DNA of 64,000 nucleotides from an uncultured Clostridia bacterium (GCA_947627455.1 CANQWC010000001.1:1-64000); one strand, 5' to 3'. Shown: positions 1-8,829, counted from the stretch's first letter. Notes: generated from the letters alone by a model not told the origin. Numbers and translations: made by a program.

Positions 1-75
1 CGGATTTAGCTCATCCGGTAGAGCGCCACCTTGCCAAGGTGGAGGTAGCGAGTTCGAGCCTCGTAATCCGCTCCA
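1..75 (+). tRNA. tRNA-Gly (GCC), lacking its first base
   Basis: A cloverleaf is visible. The acceptor strand CGGATT pairs with AATCCGC near base 71, and a GCC anticodon lies in the loop TTGCCAA. A TTCGAGC T-loop and an encoded CCA at 73-75 are present. Pairing indicates one more G just before the window, so the gene is cut by a single base. It sits four bases from a tRNA-Cys, so the two are probably co-transcribed. Confidence 0.95.
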
Positions 76-78
76 TAC

Positions 79-152
79 GGTGCCGTAGCCAAGTGGTAAG
101 GCGTAGGACTGCAACTCCTTGACCCCCGGTTCAAATCCGGGCGGCACCTCCA
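79..152 (+). tRNA. tRNA-Cys (GCA)
   Basis: The acceptor GGTGCCG (79-85) pairs with CGGCACC (142-148). The anticodon loop CTGCAAC carries GCA, the T-loop is TTCAAAT, and CCA is encoded at 150-152. It follows the tRNA-Gly by four bases and is followed by a hairpin with a T-rich tail. Confidence 0.96.
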
Positions 153-160
153 TAAGAAAA

Positions 161-190
161 AGGCGTGCTTCGGGCATGCCTTTGGTTTTT
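161..190 (+). terminator. Terminator-like hairpin after tRNA-Cys
   Basis: AGGCGTGC (161-168) pairs with GCATGCCT (174-181) around a TTCGG loop, followed by TTGGTTTTT. It separates the tRNA pair from the next gene. The T-tract is interrupted by GG, so termination may be partial. Confidence 0.6.
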
Positions 191-214
191 ATTGAACATG
201 AAAGGAGACTTAAG

Positions 215-670
215 ATGAAACTTGCCGAAGCGCTTCAGGAGAGGGCTGACATAAACATCAAGCTCTCAAACCTCTCGGGAAGGCTCACCGCCAACTGCGT
301 CGTTCAGGAGGGCGAGCGCCCCGCTGAGAAGCCCGCCGAGCTTCTGAATGAGTATGCCGAGTGCTCAAAGCGGCTTGAATACCTCATCGCGGCGATAAAT
401 AAGACCAACTGCGTCACAAAGGTAGGGGAGTCGACCGTCACCGAGCTTCTCGCGAAAAAAGATGTTCTGGCGGTCAAGCTTTCGGTTTACAGAAACCTCA
501 TCACCTCGGCGAGCCAGACCGCCCAGCGTGCGCGCCACACTGAAATAAAAATTCTGAGCACCGTCGACGTCCGCGAGCTTCAAAAGACCGCCGACCTCAT
601 GGCAAAGGAACTCAGGCAGCTCGACAACTCGATTCAGGCCGCGAACTGGCAGACCGATCTGATCGAATAG
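215..670 (+). CDS. DIP1984 family protein
   Basis: A 151-aa soluble protein rich in charged, helix-forming residues. It begins MKLAEALQERAD and carries the family-typical segment VQEGERPAEKPAELL near residues 30-45. The family (sometimes labelled septicolysin-like) has no settled function. I chose ATG 215 because AAAGGAG lies seven bases upstream; an upstream in-frame ATG overlaps the tRNA-Cys gene. Directly downstream begins a structured region that resembles a bacterial Y RNA, so a role alongside RNA metabolism is possible, but that is only inference from position. Confidence 0.85.
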   Translation: MKLAEALQERADINIKLSNLSGRLTANCVVQEGERPAEKPAELLNEYAECSKRLEYLIAAINKTNCVTKVGESTVTELLAKKDVLAVKLSVYRNLITSASQTAQRARHTEIKILSTVDVRELQKTADLMAKELRQLDNSIQAANWQTDLIE

Positions 671-875
671 CCCAAAGTCGGTAGCCGCTTCGGGGCGAAT
701 GCCATCTCCCGCAGTTGAGATTGAACTGCATGCTATGGCCGCCTTTAGGACAGGGCGCGGGTTCGACTCCCGATTTACTGTTAGTCTTAACGGCTTATAA
801 GCGTATCGCGCACTGCGCATGGTTCACTACCGCGGCATTGACTGATTCGGCGAGGGTGGGCACGGGGATAATCTT
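670..875 (+). ncRNA. Candidate Y RNA (YrlA-like) with tRNA-like module
   Basis: No coding frame is credible here, but the structure is strong. AGTC (676-679) pairs with GACT (840-843), and GGTAG (680-684) pairs with CTACC (827-831), leaving a 3' bulge that ends in ATT. The 3' strand, CACTACC then GCGGCATTGACT, resembles the Ro60-binding strand of Y RNAs (CACUACUGCACUUGACU in human Y1). GCCCA (670-674) can also pair with TGGGC (857-861). Inside the helix are an anticodon-arm-like hairpin (711-716/724-729 with a 7-base loop) and a canonical T-arm, CGGG-TTCGACT-CCCG (758-772), as in YrlA RNAs, which mimic tRNA. There is no CCA end, so it is not a tRNA or tmRNA. Exact ends are uncertain. Confidence 0.65.
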
Positions 876-901
876 GTAAAGCATAATACCTTGACAAAAA
901 G

Positions 902-930
902 CGGCGATCCTTTCGGACCGCCGTTTTTCT
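902..930 (+). terminator. Bidirectional terminator
   Basis: CGGCGATCC (902-910) pairs with GGACCGCCG (915-923) with one A-C mismatch, then TTTTT. On the other strand the stem is also followed by a T-run, so it can end both the RNA region on the plus strand and hslO on the minus strand. Confidence 0.75.
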
Positions 931-939
931 TTAAATCCT

Positions 940-1812
940 TTATTTACGCTCTTTCAGTGCGATGATCTCATCACGCGTAAAGTGATAAACCTTGTCGCAG
1001 AAGTGGCACTTCACTTCGGTAATTTCGTCCTCCGCGAGGCTCTCGATGTCCTCCTTGCTGAGGCTGAAAAGAATCTTCTCGGTCTTTTCGCGGCTGCAAT
1101 TGCACCTATACGCGACCTCAAAATCATCAAGAACATTCGGCTCAAGCCCGTCGAGCGCCTTCATCGCGATGTCCTCTGCCGAGAGCCCAAGCTCCATCAT
1201 CGTTGTGACGCTCGGCATCGCGGCTATATTTTTCTCGATTACTTCGATACAGCTTTCAGGCGCGAAGGGGAGCAGCTGCAAAATGAACCCGCCCGCCTTT
1301 TTAACGGTGAGGTCGGTGTTCACAAGCACCCCGAGCGCACAAACCGTCGGTGTCTGCTCGCTTACGGCAAAATAGTTGGTGATGTCCTCAGCGATTTCGC
1401 CGCTGACAAGCTCGGTCTGCCCGACATAAGGCTCTTTAAGCCCGAGGTCCTTTATCACGGTGATGGTCCCGTCAACGCCGACAGCCCCGCCGACGTCAAG
1501 CTTTCCGTTCGGCTTGAGGGGCAGCTCGACGATATTTTCGTCGCAGTATGCCTTGACGTTTCCCATGCTGTCCGAAACCGCGCAAAGCCCGCCGATAGGC
1601 CCGCCGCCGTTGATTTTCACGGTAACGCTGTCGTCCTTATCCTTAAGCCCGAAGCCTATAAGCGAGGTGCCGAGGGCAAGCCTGCCGAGCGCAGCGGTGA
1701 CTACCGCGCTGGTTTTGTGAATTCTTTCTATCTCCGCGACGATGTCCGTCCCGTCGATGGCCGAGCATACAACCGACGCATCGGCGCTTATTGTTCTGAC
1801 AATTCTTCCCAT
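940..1812 (-). CDS. hslO: Hsp33 redox-regulated chaperone
   Basis: A 290-aa cytosolic holdase chaperone activated by oxidation. The C-terminal zinc switch is intact, with CNC at about 237-239 and CHFC at about 269-272. The N-terminal substrate-binding domain carries the typical GGGPIGGLCAVSD stretch. In this family, release of zinc and disulfide formation unfold a linker and expose the client-binding surface. The gene abuts a methyltransferase gene (start 1812, neighbour stop 1813), so the two are probably co-transcribed. The length is normal. Confidence 0.95.
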   Translation of the reverse strand: MGRIVRTISADASVVCSAIDGTDIVAEIERIHKTSAVVTAALGRLALGTSLIGFGLKDKDDSVTVKINGGGPIGGLCAVSDSMGNVKAYCDENIVELPLKPNGKLDVGGAVGVDGTITVIKDLGLKEPYVGQTELVSGEIAEDITNYFAVSEQTPTVCALGVLVNTDLTVKKAGGFILQLLPFAPESCIEVIEKNIAAMPSVTTMMELGLSAEDIAMKALDGLEPNVLDDFEVAYRCNCSREKTEKILFSLSKEDIESLAEDEITEVKCHFCDKVYHFTRDEIIALKERK

Positions 1813-2571
1813 TCAAATGCTCCTTGCAACATAAAGTATCCGCTCGCAGTGCGGCATCGGTGCGCAGGTTTTCATTCCGTCGTATACGCCCACCGCCTCA
1901 AAGCCGCAGCTTTTGAGAAGCCTCAGCACCGTATCGGTCTTATAGGCTCTCTCGCGGAATTTCTCAGTGTACCGCTGATACCCGCTCTCGGTCTTCTCGA
2001 AGAAATCAAGCGTAATGCCCACCGAGCAGTCTTCCTCCCTGAACCTGTTCTGCCAGACGGTGTAGACCTCGGGCAGGTCGTAGACAAAAGTGTTGTCGCC
2101 TAAAATCTGCCGATGTTTATAAGGCGTGTTCATGTCGAAGATGAATACGCCGCCCTTTTTCAGGCATTTTTTTACTGATACAAAAGCCCGCGCGATCTCT
2201 TCCCGCCCCGAAAGGTGGTTGAGAGAATCGAGCGAGCATATCGCCGCGGGAATGTTAAATCCCCCTAAAATTCCGTCGAGCTTTGTCATATCGCAGCAAA
2301 AAAGCCTGAAGCTTGAGCACGAAAACTCATCGCTGCATGCCTTAGAAGCGGCGATGTCAAGCATATCTCTGCTCAGGTCAGCGCCGAAGACGCCATAGCC
2401 GCGCCTTAAAAGCTCAATACAAAGATTACCCGTTCCGCAGGCCACATCAAGCAAGAGCCCTCTTTTAACCGAGAGGTCTGAAAGAATTCTGCCGATACGG
2501 TCTGCGTATGCGGGGTAGTTGACATTTTTTGTTAATCGGTCGTAAAACCGTGCGAAGGCGTTATAGCTCAT
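1813..2571 (-). CDS. Class I SAM-dependent methyltransferase
   Basis: A 252-aa Rossmann-fold methyltransferase. The SAM-binding motif I DVACGTGNL is at about residues 42-50, followed by an acidic motif II position (GADLS) and a motif resembling FIFDMNTP. The substrate cannot be read from sequence. It overlaps the upstream TrpR-like gene by four bases (ATGA), which points to translational coupling, and hslO follows immediately. Confidence 0.88.
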   Translation of the reverse strand: MSYNAFARFYDRLTKNVNYPAYADRIGRILSDLSVKRGLLLDVACGTGNLCIELLRRGYGVFGADLSRDMLDIAASKACSDEFSCSSFRLFCCDMTKLDGILGGFNIPAAICSLDSLNHLSGREEIARAFVSVKKCLKKGGVFIFDMNTPYKHRQILGDNTFVYDLPEVYTVWQNRFREEDCSVGITLDFFEKTESGYQRYTEKFRERAYKTDTVLRLLKSCGFEAVGVYDGMKTCAPMPHCERILYVARSI

Positions 2572-2873
2572 TCGTCGGATTTTTTGCGATCTGCGAGGCG
2601 CTTGAACACCATCGCATAGCCGCCCGAGCCATAGTTGATAGAGCGGTTTACTCTGCTGATAGTGGCAGTCGATGCGCCCGTTTCGGCGACGATGTCGCTG
2701 TATACATAATGGTTCGAGAGCATTTTTGCGACCTCATAGCGCTGAGAGATGCTCTTGAGCTCAAGAACGGTGCAAAGGTCCTCGAAGAAAGAATAACACT
2801 CTTCCTTTGTTTCAAGGGACAGTATCGCCTCGAACAAATCGTCGAGCTGCTGGTCTTTAAGTGCAAGTTTCAT
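2568..2873 (-). CDS. YerC/YecD family TrpR-like DNA-binding protein
   Basis: A 101-aa all-helical protein of the Trp-repressor superfamily. It contains a helix-turn-helix near residues 55-80, with the recognition region TGASTATISRVNRS. Family members are small transcriptional regulators common in Firmicutes; their regulon here is unknown. It is the first gene of an apparent operon with the methyltransferase and hslO. The ATG at 2873 is preceded by TTAAGGAG. Confidence 0.92.
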   Translation of the reverse strand: MKLALKDQQLDDLFEAILSLETKEECYSFFEDLCTVLELKSISQRYEVAKMLSNHYVYSDIVAETGASTATISRVNRSINYGSGGYAMVFKRLADRKKSDE

Positions 2874-2920
2874 GATGTTCTCCTTAAGTTAATTTGATTG
2901 TCCGATGTCTGTATAACGAT

Positions 2921-2949
2921 ATATTACCACATTTTATTAAAAATGTAAA
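2921..2949 (-). promoter_or_regulatory. Sigma-A promoter of the yerC-like operon
   Basis: On the minus strand, TTTACA (2949-2944) and TAATAT (2926-2921) are separated by 17 bases, about 50 bases upstream of the start codon. Confidence 0.75.
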
Positions 2950-2999
2950 GAGGTTTTTGACAGAAAAAAGAAAAAAATTCAAAATTTTTCTAATTTTCG

Positions 3000-3593
3000 T
3001 CATGTCTCGACATCGGCGACGTCTTCGATGATCTCCCGAAGCCGTTCAACGCCCTCGTCGGTGACGGCCGAAAAGGGGACTGCGGTGATCTGGTCATAGT
3101 ACGGAATCTCGGTTTTAAAGGCTTCGAGGCGGTTTGCCCGCTCTGTTTTGTTGAGCTTGTCCGCCTTGGTGAGCACCACCACGAAGGGTATTTCGCTCTC
3201 GACGAGATAGTTTATCATAACGATGTCGTCGCTCGAGGGCGAGTGACGCATGTCGATGAGCTGAAAAACGAGCGCGAGGTCTCGGCTGACATCGTCAAGA
3301 TACCCGCCGATAAGCTCGTTCCAGCGCTCCTTTTCCGACTTCGCTACCTTAGCGTACCCATACCCGGGGAGGTCAACAAAGTTAATATTCCCGAGAGAAT
3401 AGAAATTTATCGTCGCAGTCTTACCCGGGGTCGCGCTTACTCTTGCGAGGTTTTTCCTCCCGAAGAGCCGATTTATCAGCGACGACTTCCCGACGTTCGA
3501 GCGCCCCGAAAAGGCGATCTCGATTTTATCGGGCGGCGGAAGCTGTTTAAAAGTCCCGTATGAGGCCTTAAATTCGGCAAGTGAAAAATTCAT
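3000..3593 (-). CDS. engB: Ribosome biogenesis GTP-binding protein EngB/YsxC
   Basis: A 197-aa TRAFAC GTPase needed for assembly of the large ribosomal subunit. Visible G motifs are G1 GRSNVGKSS near residue 30, G3 DLPGYG near 76, and G4 TKAD near 143. The SAVTDEG stretch matches the G5 region. It overlaps the end of lon by one base, an order common in Firmicutes, so it is probably translated from the lon transcript. Confidence 0.96.
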   Translation of the reverse strand: MNFSLAEFKASYGTFKQLPPPDKIEIAFSGRSNVGKSSLINRLFGRKNLARVSATPGKTATINFYSLGNINFVDLPGYGYAKVAKSEKERWNELIGGYLDDVSRDLALVFQLIDMRHSPSSDDIVMINYLVESEIPFVVVLTKADKLNKTERANRLEAFKTEIPYYDQITAVPFSAVTDEGVERLREIIEDVADVET

Positions 3594-5992
3594 CAGCTTC
3601 TTGCTCCGATTCCCTTTGATGTTTTCTTGAAGTTCGACGGCGGAATAACCATTCTTCCGCTTTCCTCGGTCTCGAGCGCCACCGCAAGAACGTCCTCAAT
3701 ATTCTCCGCAAAGACGAATTCAAGCGCCTCGCGAACCTTTTCATCTACCTCTTCGAGGTCGGGCTTGTTTGCCTTCGGAATAACGACCGTCTTGATTCCC
3801 GCCTTATAGGCCGCCATGGTTTTTTCCCGAAGCCCGCCGATCGCGAGTACCTTTCCGCGCAGGGTGATTTCACCCGTCATCGCTACGTCAGAGCGCACGG
3901 GAATCCCCGACAGCTCAGATATAATCGCCGTGGCGAGGGTCACGCCCGCCGACGGCCCGTCCTTGGGTACAGCCCCCTCGGGCGCGTGAACGTGAATATC
4001 CTTTTTGGTGTAAAAGTCCTTGTCGATGCCGTATTTCTCGGCCACCGAGCGCGCATAGCTGACAGCTATCTTAGCGCTCTCCTTCATAACGTCGCCCAGC
4101 GAGCCCGTGAGCTCGACAGTGCCCTTTCCGTCGACCGAGAGAACCTCCAGCGGCATAATCGTTCCGCCGACCGAGGTCCACGCAAGGCCGTTTACTTCGC
4201 CGACCTGCGGCGTCTCCGAGCGAAGATCGCCCAAATATTTTCTCACGCCGAGATACTTCTCGACAGCCTCGGGCGAAACGGTTATCCTCTGCGCCTCTTT
4301 CGAGACTATATCCTTAGCGGCTTTTCGGCAGATAGACGCGATCGTCCTTTCGAGCGTTCTGACGCCCGCCTCGCGGGTATAGTAGTCGATTATCTCATAA
4401 AGTCCCGCGTCGGTGAACCTTAGCATATTCCCGTTGAGGCCGTTGGCTTTAAGCTGCTTCGGCACAAGGTGGCGCTTAGCGATCTCGAACTTCTCCTCAC
4501 GGGTATAGCTCGGCAGCTCGATGATATCCATTCTGTCAAGAAGCGGCGGCGCTATCGTGTCGAGGTTGTTTGCGGTCGTGACGAACAAAACGTCCGAGAG
4601 GTCGAACGGCACCTCGATATAGTGGTCGCGGAATTCCTTATTCTGCTCGCTGTCCAGAACCTCAAGCATCGCGCTCGAGGGGTCACCGCGAAAATCGTTT
4701 GCCATCTTGTCGATTTCATCGAGCAGAATCAGCGGGTTTGATGTCCCTGCCTGCTTCACCGCCGCGATGATTCGCCCGGGCATCGAGCCGATATATGTCT
4801 TGCGGTGTCCTCTGATGTCCGACTCATCGCGAATTCCGCCGAGCGACACCCTCGCGTATTTTCTCCCGAGGGCCTTTGCGATGGATTTCCCGATAGAAGT
4901 TTTGCCGACGCCCGGGGGGCCCACAAGGCAGATTATCTGCCCTTTTACGTCGGGAATAAGGTTTCTCACGGCGATGAGCTCAAGAATCCTCTCCTTGACC
5001 TTCTTCATACCGTAGTGGTCTTTGTCAAGCTGAGCCCTTACCTTTTCGATGTCCGCCTTGTCCTCGGTCTTAACGTTCCACGGCAGCTCAAGCACCGTAT
5101 CAAGATAGCTCCTGATCACCGCCGCCTCCTGCGAGCCGTAGGGCATCTTCGCGAGCCTGTTTGCCTCGCCGACGAGCTTTTCAACGCTCTCTTCGGGCAG
5201 CCCGAGCTTTGAAATCTTTTCGAGATATTTATACCCCTCGTCCTCGGGGTATTCCTCCTCTCCGAGCTCTTCCCTGATTATCCTCATTTCCTCGCGAAGG
5301 TAATATTCGCGCTGCCCGCGGTCGATTGCCTCACCGACGCGCATGTGAATGTCGTTTTCAAGCGCGAGAATCTGCGTCTCTTTTGAGAGAATCGTGAGAA
5401 TCACCGAAAGCTTATCGCTGAGCGACGGCGCTTCAAGAATCTGCTGGCGGTTTTCCGCGGGTATGTTGATGTTAAAGGCGATGAGCTCATAAAGGTCTTC
5501 GGGCGATTTTGCCGCCTCAACCGATGTTCTGAGCTCATCGGGCATTCTCGGCACGACCTGAGAATAGGCCATAAACGCGCTCTTTAGAACTCTCATCAGG
5601 GCATACATCTCGTCCTCCGAGGCCCTCTCGCGAGAGAAGGTCTTAAGCGGGCGAACCACCGCGATGATTCCCGCGTTTTCCTTGCTGAAGTCGATAAGCT
5701 TTGCCTTATGTACGCCCTCAACTCTCACCCGAGAGATGCCGTCAGCGCCCTTGACGACCTGTTTTACCTCGCATACCGTGCCGACGAGGTAAACGTCGTC
5801 GGTGTCGGGGTCGGTAACGTTCGGGTCGCGCTGAGCGGTGAGAAAGACCATTCTGTCGCTGTCAAGCGCCATCGCGAGTGATTCAAGCGAGCGTCTGCGC
5901 GAGATATCGAATCTGAGCGCCATGTTCGGCTGAACGACAACGTCGCGTGTGGCGATGCAGGGCAGGGTCATAAAAGTGAATTTTTCAGACAT
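3593..5992 (-). CDS. lon: Lon ATP-dependent protease
   Basis: An endopeptidase La of about 799 aa. It has an N-terminal LON substrate-binding domain, an AAA+ module with Walker [10 protein letters not shown] and Walker B ILLDEIDK, and a C-terminal serine-lysine protease domain. The catalytic serine is in KDGPSAG (near residue 681) and the lysine in [10 protein letters not shown] (near 724). It degrades misfolded and regulatory proteins in the cytosol. I chose ATG 5990-5992. An in-frame TTG at 5998 lies closer to the AGAGG ribosome site (4 bases, against 10 for the ATG) and cannot be excluded. A clear promoter lies 60 bases upstream. Confidence 0.97.
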   Translation of the reverse strand: MSEKFTFMTLPCIATRDVVVQPNMALRFDISRRRSLESLAMALDSDRMVFLTAQRDPNVTDPDTDDVYLVGTVCEVKQVVKGADGISRVRVEGVHKAKLIDFSKENAGIIAVVRPLKTFSRERASEDEMYALMRVLKSAFMAYSQVVPRMPDELRTSVEAAKSPEDLYELIAFNINIPAENRQQILEAPSLSDKLSVILTILSKETQILALENDIHMRVGEAIDRGQREYYLREEMRIIREELGEEEYPEDEGYKYLEKISKLGLPEESVEKLVGEANRLAKMPYGSQEAAVIRSYLDTVLELPWNVKTEDKADIEKVRAQLDKDHYGMKKVKERILELIAVRNLIPDVKGQIICLVGPPGVGKTSIGKSIAKALGRKYARVSLGGIRDESDIRGHRKTYIGSMPGRIIAAVKQAGTSNPLILLDEIDKMANDFRGDPSSAMLEVLDSEQNKEFRDHYIEVPFDLSDVLFVTTANNLDTIAPPLLDRMDIIELPSYTREEKFEIAKRHLVPKQLKANGLNGNMLRFTDAGLYEIIDYYTREAGVRTLERTIASICRKAAKDIVSKEAQRITVSPEAVEKYLGVRKYLGDLRSETPQVGEVNGLAWTSVGGTIMPLEVLSVDGKGTVELTGSLGDVMKESAKIAVSYARSVAEKYGIDKDFYTKKDIHVHAPEGAVPKDGPSAGVTLATAIISELSGIPVRSDVAMTGEITLRGKVLAIGGLREKTMAAYKAGIKTVVIPKANKPDLEEVDEKVREALEFVFAENIEDVLAVALETEESGRMVIPPSNFKKTSKGIGARS

Positions 5993-6055
5993 TACCAAAT
6001 TACCTCTTTTTATCAGAATCAGAAACCTGTTGTATGCATATTGCGTGTGGCTTCT

Positions 6056-6084
6056 ATTATAACAGACTGTTACGGATTTTGCAA
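6056..6084 (-). promoter_or_regulatory. Sigma-A promoter of lon-engB
   Basis: On the minus strand, TTGCAA (6084-6079), a 17-base spacer, then TATAAT (6061-6056). I saw no CIRCE or clear CtsR-type repeat next to it. Confidence 0.85.
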
Positions 6085-6180
6085 TAGATAAAATAATGGA
6101 TAAAATAAATAATGATTCGCGGGCTTTTTCGGTCGAAATCAGCCGCTCTCAAAAAAATTAAAAAATTTCGGAGCAATCGC

Positions 6181-6209
6181 TTGACAAGTCGGAACTTTTG
6201 TGATAATAT
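6181..6209 (+). promoter_or_regulatory. Sigma-A promoter of tRNA-Arg
   Basis: A perfect -35 TTGACA (6181-6186), a 17-base spacer, then TAATAT (6204-6209), 15 bases before the tRNA. Confidence 0.9.
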
Positions 6210-6223
6210 TGCAAATTGTGGAT

Positions 6224-6299
6224 GCGCCCGTAGCTCAGTGGATAGAGTGTCCGGCTACGAACCGGCAGGTCGAGAGTTCGAATCTCCCCGGGCGCGCCA
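6224..6299 (+). tRNA. tRNA-Arg (ACG)
   Basis: The acceptor GCGCCCG (6224-6230) pairs with CGGGCGC (6289-6295). The anticodon loop CTACGAA holds ACG, whose A34 is normally edited to inosine. The T-loop is TTCGAAT and CCA is encoded (6297-6299). Confidence 0.97.
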
Positions 6300-6303
6300 G
6301 AAC

Positions 6304-6327
6304 GCGGTGCTTCGGCGCCGCTTTCTT
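6304..6327 (+). terminator. Terminator-like hairpin after tRNA-Arg
   Basis: GCGGTGC (6304-6310) pairs with GCGCCGC (6315-6321) around a TTCG tetraloop, followed by TTTCTT. It may end the tRNA transcript while allowing read-through into the transporter, which shows no promoter of its own. Confidence 0.55.
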
Positions 6328-6345
6328 ATTATCACGAGGTGTATC

Positions 6346-7524
6346 ATGAAAAACCCTTATCAAAAGACAATTTATGCCTGTTATTTCTGCTACATAACCC
6401 AAGGCATCGTAAACAACCTTGCGCCGCTTTTGTTTATAACCTTTATCTCGACGGGTTGGGCGACCCTCTCGACGGTAACGCTTTTAACGACCGTCAACTT
6501 CGCGACCCAGCTTCTCACCGACCTTCTTTCGGCGAGCTTTGTCGATAAAATCGGCTACCGAAAGTGCGTCATCGCCGCGAATATCCTCTCTGCTGTCGGC
6601 CTGATAGGAATGGCTGTCCTTCCCGAGCTTCTTCCCGTGCCGTTTATCGGGCTGCTGATAGCCGCGGTTTTGTATGCCGTCGGCGGCGGGTTATTAGAGG
6701 TTTTGGTCAGCCCGATAGTAGAGGCCTGCCCGTCAGAGAACAAAGCCAAGGCGATGAGCCTTCTCCACTCGTTCTACTGCTGGGGAGTAGTCGCGGTCGT
6801 CGCGCTCTCAACGCTCTTTCTCTTTGTCTTCGGCAGGGAAAACTGGCGTATTCTCTGCTTTATCTGGACAATTCTTCCCCTCGTGAGCGCCTTTCTCTTC
6901 ACAAGGGTGCCGATCAACACCCTGACCGAAAAAGGGGAGGGCATGACCGTTCGTGAGCTCTTCGGCTCAAAGCTTTTCCTGATCTGCGCGCTGATGATGT
7001 TTGCCGCAGGCGCCTCCGAGCTTGCGATGGCCCAGTGGGCCTCCGCCTTTGCCGAGAGCGCTCTGAACATCTCAAAATCTATCGGCGACCTTGCTGGTCC
7101 GTGTGCCTTTGCGGTGCTGATGGGCCTTGCCCGAGCTTTCTACGGCAAATTCGGCGACAAAATCAAAATCGAGAAATTTATCCTCATCTGCGCGATCTCC
7201 TGCGCCGCAAGCTATCTTCTCACCGCGCTTTCGCCGATACCCGCTCTTTCGCTCATCGGCTGCGGTCTATGCGGCTTTTCGGTCGGAATAATGTGGCCGG
7301 GCGTATTCAGCCTTTCCTCCGCGAGTATGCCCAAGGGCGGCACCGCCCTGTTTGCGATGCTTGCGCTCGCGGGTGATCTCGGCTGCACCTGCGGCCCGAC
7401 TGTTGTCGGCTTTGTCTCCTCCGCCGCCGAAGGCAGCCTTCGTGCGGGGTTTTTGGCGGCAATAATCTTCCCGATCGCGCTGATAATCGGAATAACCGCC
7501 CTTGCGAGGCTCAGAAAATCATGA
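6346..7524 (+). CDS. MFS transporter
   Basis: A 392-aa integral membrane protein with about 12 predicted transmembrane helices in two halves. The intracellular loop VDKIGYRKCVIAAN after helix 2 fits the major facilitator motif. The substrate is unknown; close relatives are annotated as sugar or drug permeases. ATG 6346 is preceded by ACGAGGTG. The long upstream frame runs through the tRNA and is not coding. The gene lies 46 bases after tRNA-Arg and is probably served by its promoter. Confidence 0.9.
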   Translation: MKNPYQKTIYACYFCYITQGIVNNLAPLLFITFISTGWATLSTVTLLTTVNFATQLLTDLLSASFVDKIGYRKCVIAANILSAVGLIGMAVLPELLPVPFIGLLIAAVLYAVGGGLLEVLVSPIVEACPSENKAKAMSLLHSFYCWGVVAVVALSTLFLFVFGRENWRILCFIWTILPLVSAFLFTRVPINTLTEKGEGMTVRELFGSKLFLICALMMFAAGASELAMAQWASAFAESALNISKSIGDLAGPCAFAVLMGLARAFYGKFGDKIKIEKFILICAISCAASYLLTALSPIPALSLIGCGLCGFSVGIMWPGVFSLSSASMPKGGTALFAMLALAGDLGCTCGPTVVGFVSSAAEGSLRAGFLAAIIFPIALIIGITALARLRKS

Positions 7525-7563
7525 TTGTAACCGAATTTTAATAAAACTGTTACCGCTCCGAAA

Positions 7564-7592
7564 TTGATTTTTTCGGGGCGATGTTTTATAAT
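7564..7592 (+). promoter_or_regulatory. Sigma-A promoter of the deacetylase gene
   Basis: TTGATT (7564-7569), a 17-base spacer, TATAAT (7587-7592). This leaves a leader of about 200 bases with several hairpins (for example GCGGGA-ATC-TCCCGC near 7690) before the start codon at 7802. I could not match it to a known riboswitch. Confidence 0.8.
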
Positions 7593-7801
7593 AATGTTGT
7601 CGACAAAATTCGACAGCCATCGGCGTCAAAATCTTTTTCCTGATTTTTCCTGATGTTTTTGGCGCAAAACCGCACATATTAACCTTGCGGGAATCTCCCG
7701 CATAAAGTTCAAGAGAAAGCGGAGCCGTTTATACTTATTTTAAACCGCGCCGCGATCCGAAAGCAATGCGCACATGCGCGTGACGGAAACGGAGATTTCA
7801 A

Positions 7802-8815
7802 ATGTCATTAAAAATTGCAGCCATATCTTTAACAGTCGCTGTACTGCTGATGTTCTCGCTCTGCGGGTGCATGTCGATCGACGACGGCGTTTATGACTTC
7901 GGCGAAAACGGCGGGGCGGCAACATCGCCCGAAAGCGTTGAGCCCTTTGTCACCACCTCGCCGATAACCGCCCCCGAGCCCGAAACAACGGCAGAGCCGC
8001 CCGCAACCTATCCCGAGAGCACCGCGCCCATCGAGCCCGAGCCTCTTCCGAGCACCGAGCCCGATGAAACCGCCGCCCCCGAGGATATGATCGAACCTCT
8101 TGCCGCGGTGATACAGCGTGACTATTCGGCTCTTGACACCGAATCTCACGGCTACGGCCAGGGCGTCAGGTTTGACGACCTGAACCGACCCAAGGGTGCG
8201 GTCGAATTCAATAACGGTTATTCGGAATACAACGCCACCGCGATAAATCTCACCGAGGAAAAGGTCATAAACCTGACCTTTGATCAGGGCTATGAAAACG
8301 GCTTCACCCCGATGATCCTCGACACCCTCAAAGAAAAGGGCGTAAAGGCGACATTCTTTGTCGTCGGCGACTATGCCGAAAGGCAGCCCGAGCTTGTTCG
8401 GCGAATGATCGACGAGGGCCACACTGTCGGCTCGCATTCGGTCAACCACTACTCAATGCCCGAGCTTTCGGTCGAAGAGATGAAGAACGAGATCCTCGGC
8501 TTACAGGATTATGTTTCCGAGCACTTCGGAATCCGGATGACCCTGTTCAGGCCGCCGAAGGGCGAGTATTCCGAGCAGAGTCTTGCGGTGACAGGCGACC
8601 TCGGCTATAAAACGGTTCTCTGGAGTTTTGCATATGCCGATTGGGACACAAAAAACCAGCCCGACCCCGAGGAAGCTCTCAACAAGCTGATCGAGCGTGC
8701 TCACCCGGGCGCAGTCTACCTCCTGCACTCGGTATCCGAGACCAACGCGAATATCCTCGGCGATTTTATCGATGCCATGCTTGCCGAGGGCTACCGCTTC
8801 GGCACCGAATTCTGA
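7802..8815 (+). CDS. Lipoprotein polysaccharide deacetylase (PdaA-like)
   Basis: A 337-aa exported enzyme. A signal sequence ends in the lipobox LCGC at about residues 20-23. A Pro/Glu/Thr-rich linker spans roughly 40-105, and a NodB-type carbohydrate esterase domain follows. Visible catalytic or metal motifs are LTFDQGYENG (family 4 motif 1, as in PdaA), SHSVNH and RPPKGEYS. PdaA removes acetyl from N-acetylmuramic acid during spore cortex formation. The linker and lipidation suggest a surface-anchored version. GGAG lies seven bases before ATG. Confidence 0.88.
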   Translation: MSLKIAAISLTVAVLLMFSLCGCMSIDDGVYDFGENGGAATSPESVEPFVTTSPITAPEPETTAEPPATYPESTAPIEPEPLPSTEPDETAAPEDMIEPLAAVIQRDYSALDTESHGYGQGVRFDDLNRPKGAVEFNNGYSEYNATAINLTEEKVINLTFDQGYENGFTPMILDTLKEKGVKATFFVVGDYAERQPELVRRMIDEGHTVGSHSVNHYSMPELSVEEMKNEILGLQDYVSEHFGIRMTLFRPPKGEYSEQSLAVTGDLGYKTVLWSFAYADWDTKNQPDPEEALNKLIERAHPGAVYLLHSVSETNANILGDFIDAMLAEGYRFGTEF

Positions 8816-8829
8816 CCTTAAAATAAACC

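Noticed and set aside
670..875. tmRNA or degenerate tRNA at the T-arm-like sequence near 758-772
   Set aside because: There is no CCA end, no acceptor partner and no tag-peptide frame. The Y RNA-like helix explains the flanks better.
982..2103. 373-codon open frame on the plus strand
   Set aside because: It is antisense to hslO and the methyltransferase gene; the translation has no recognisable domain, and long antisense frames are common with this GC-biased codon use.
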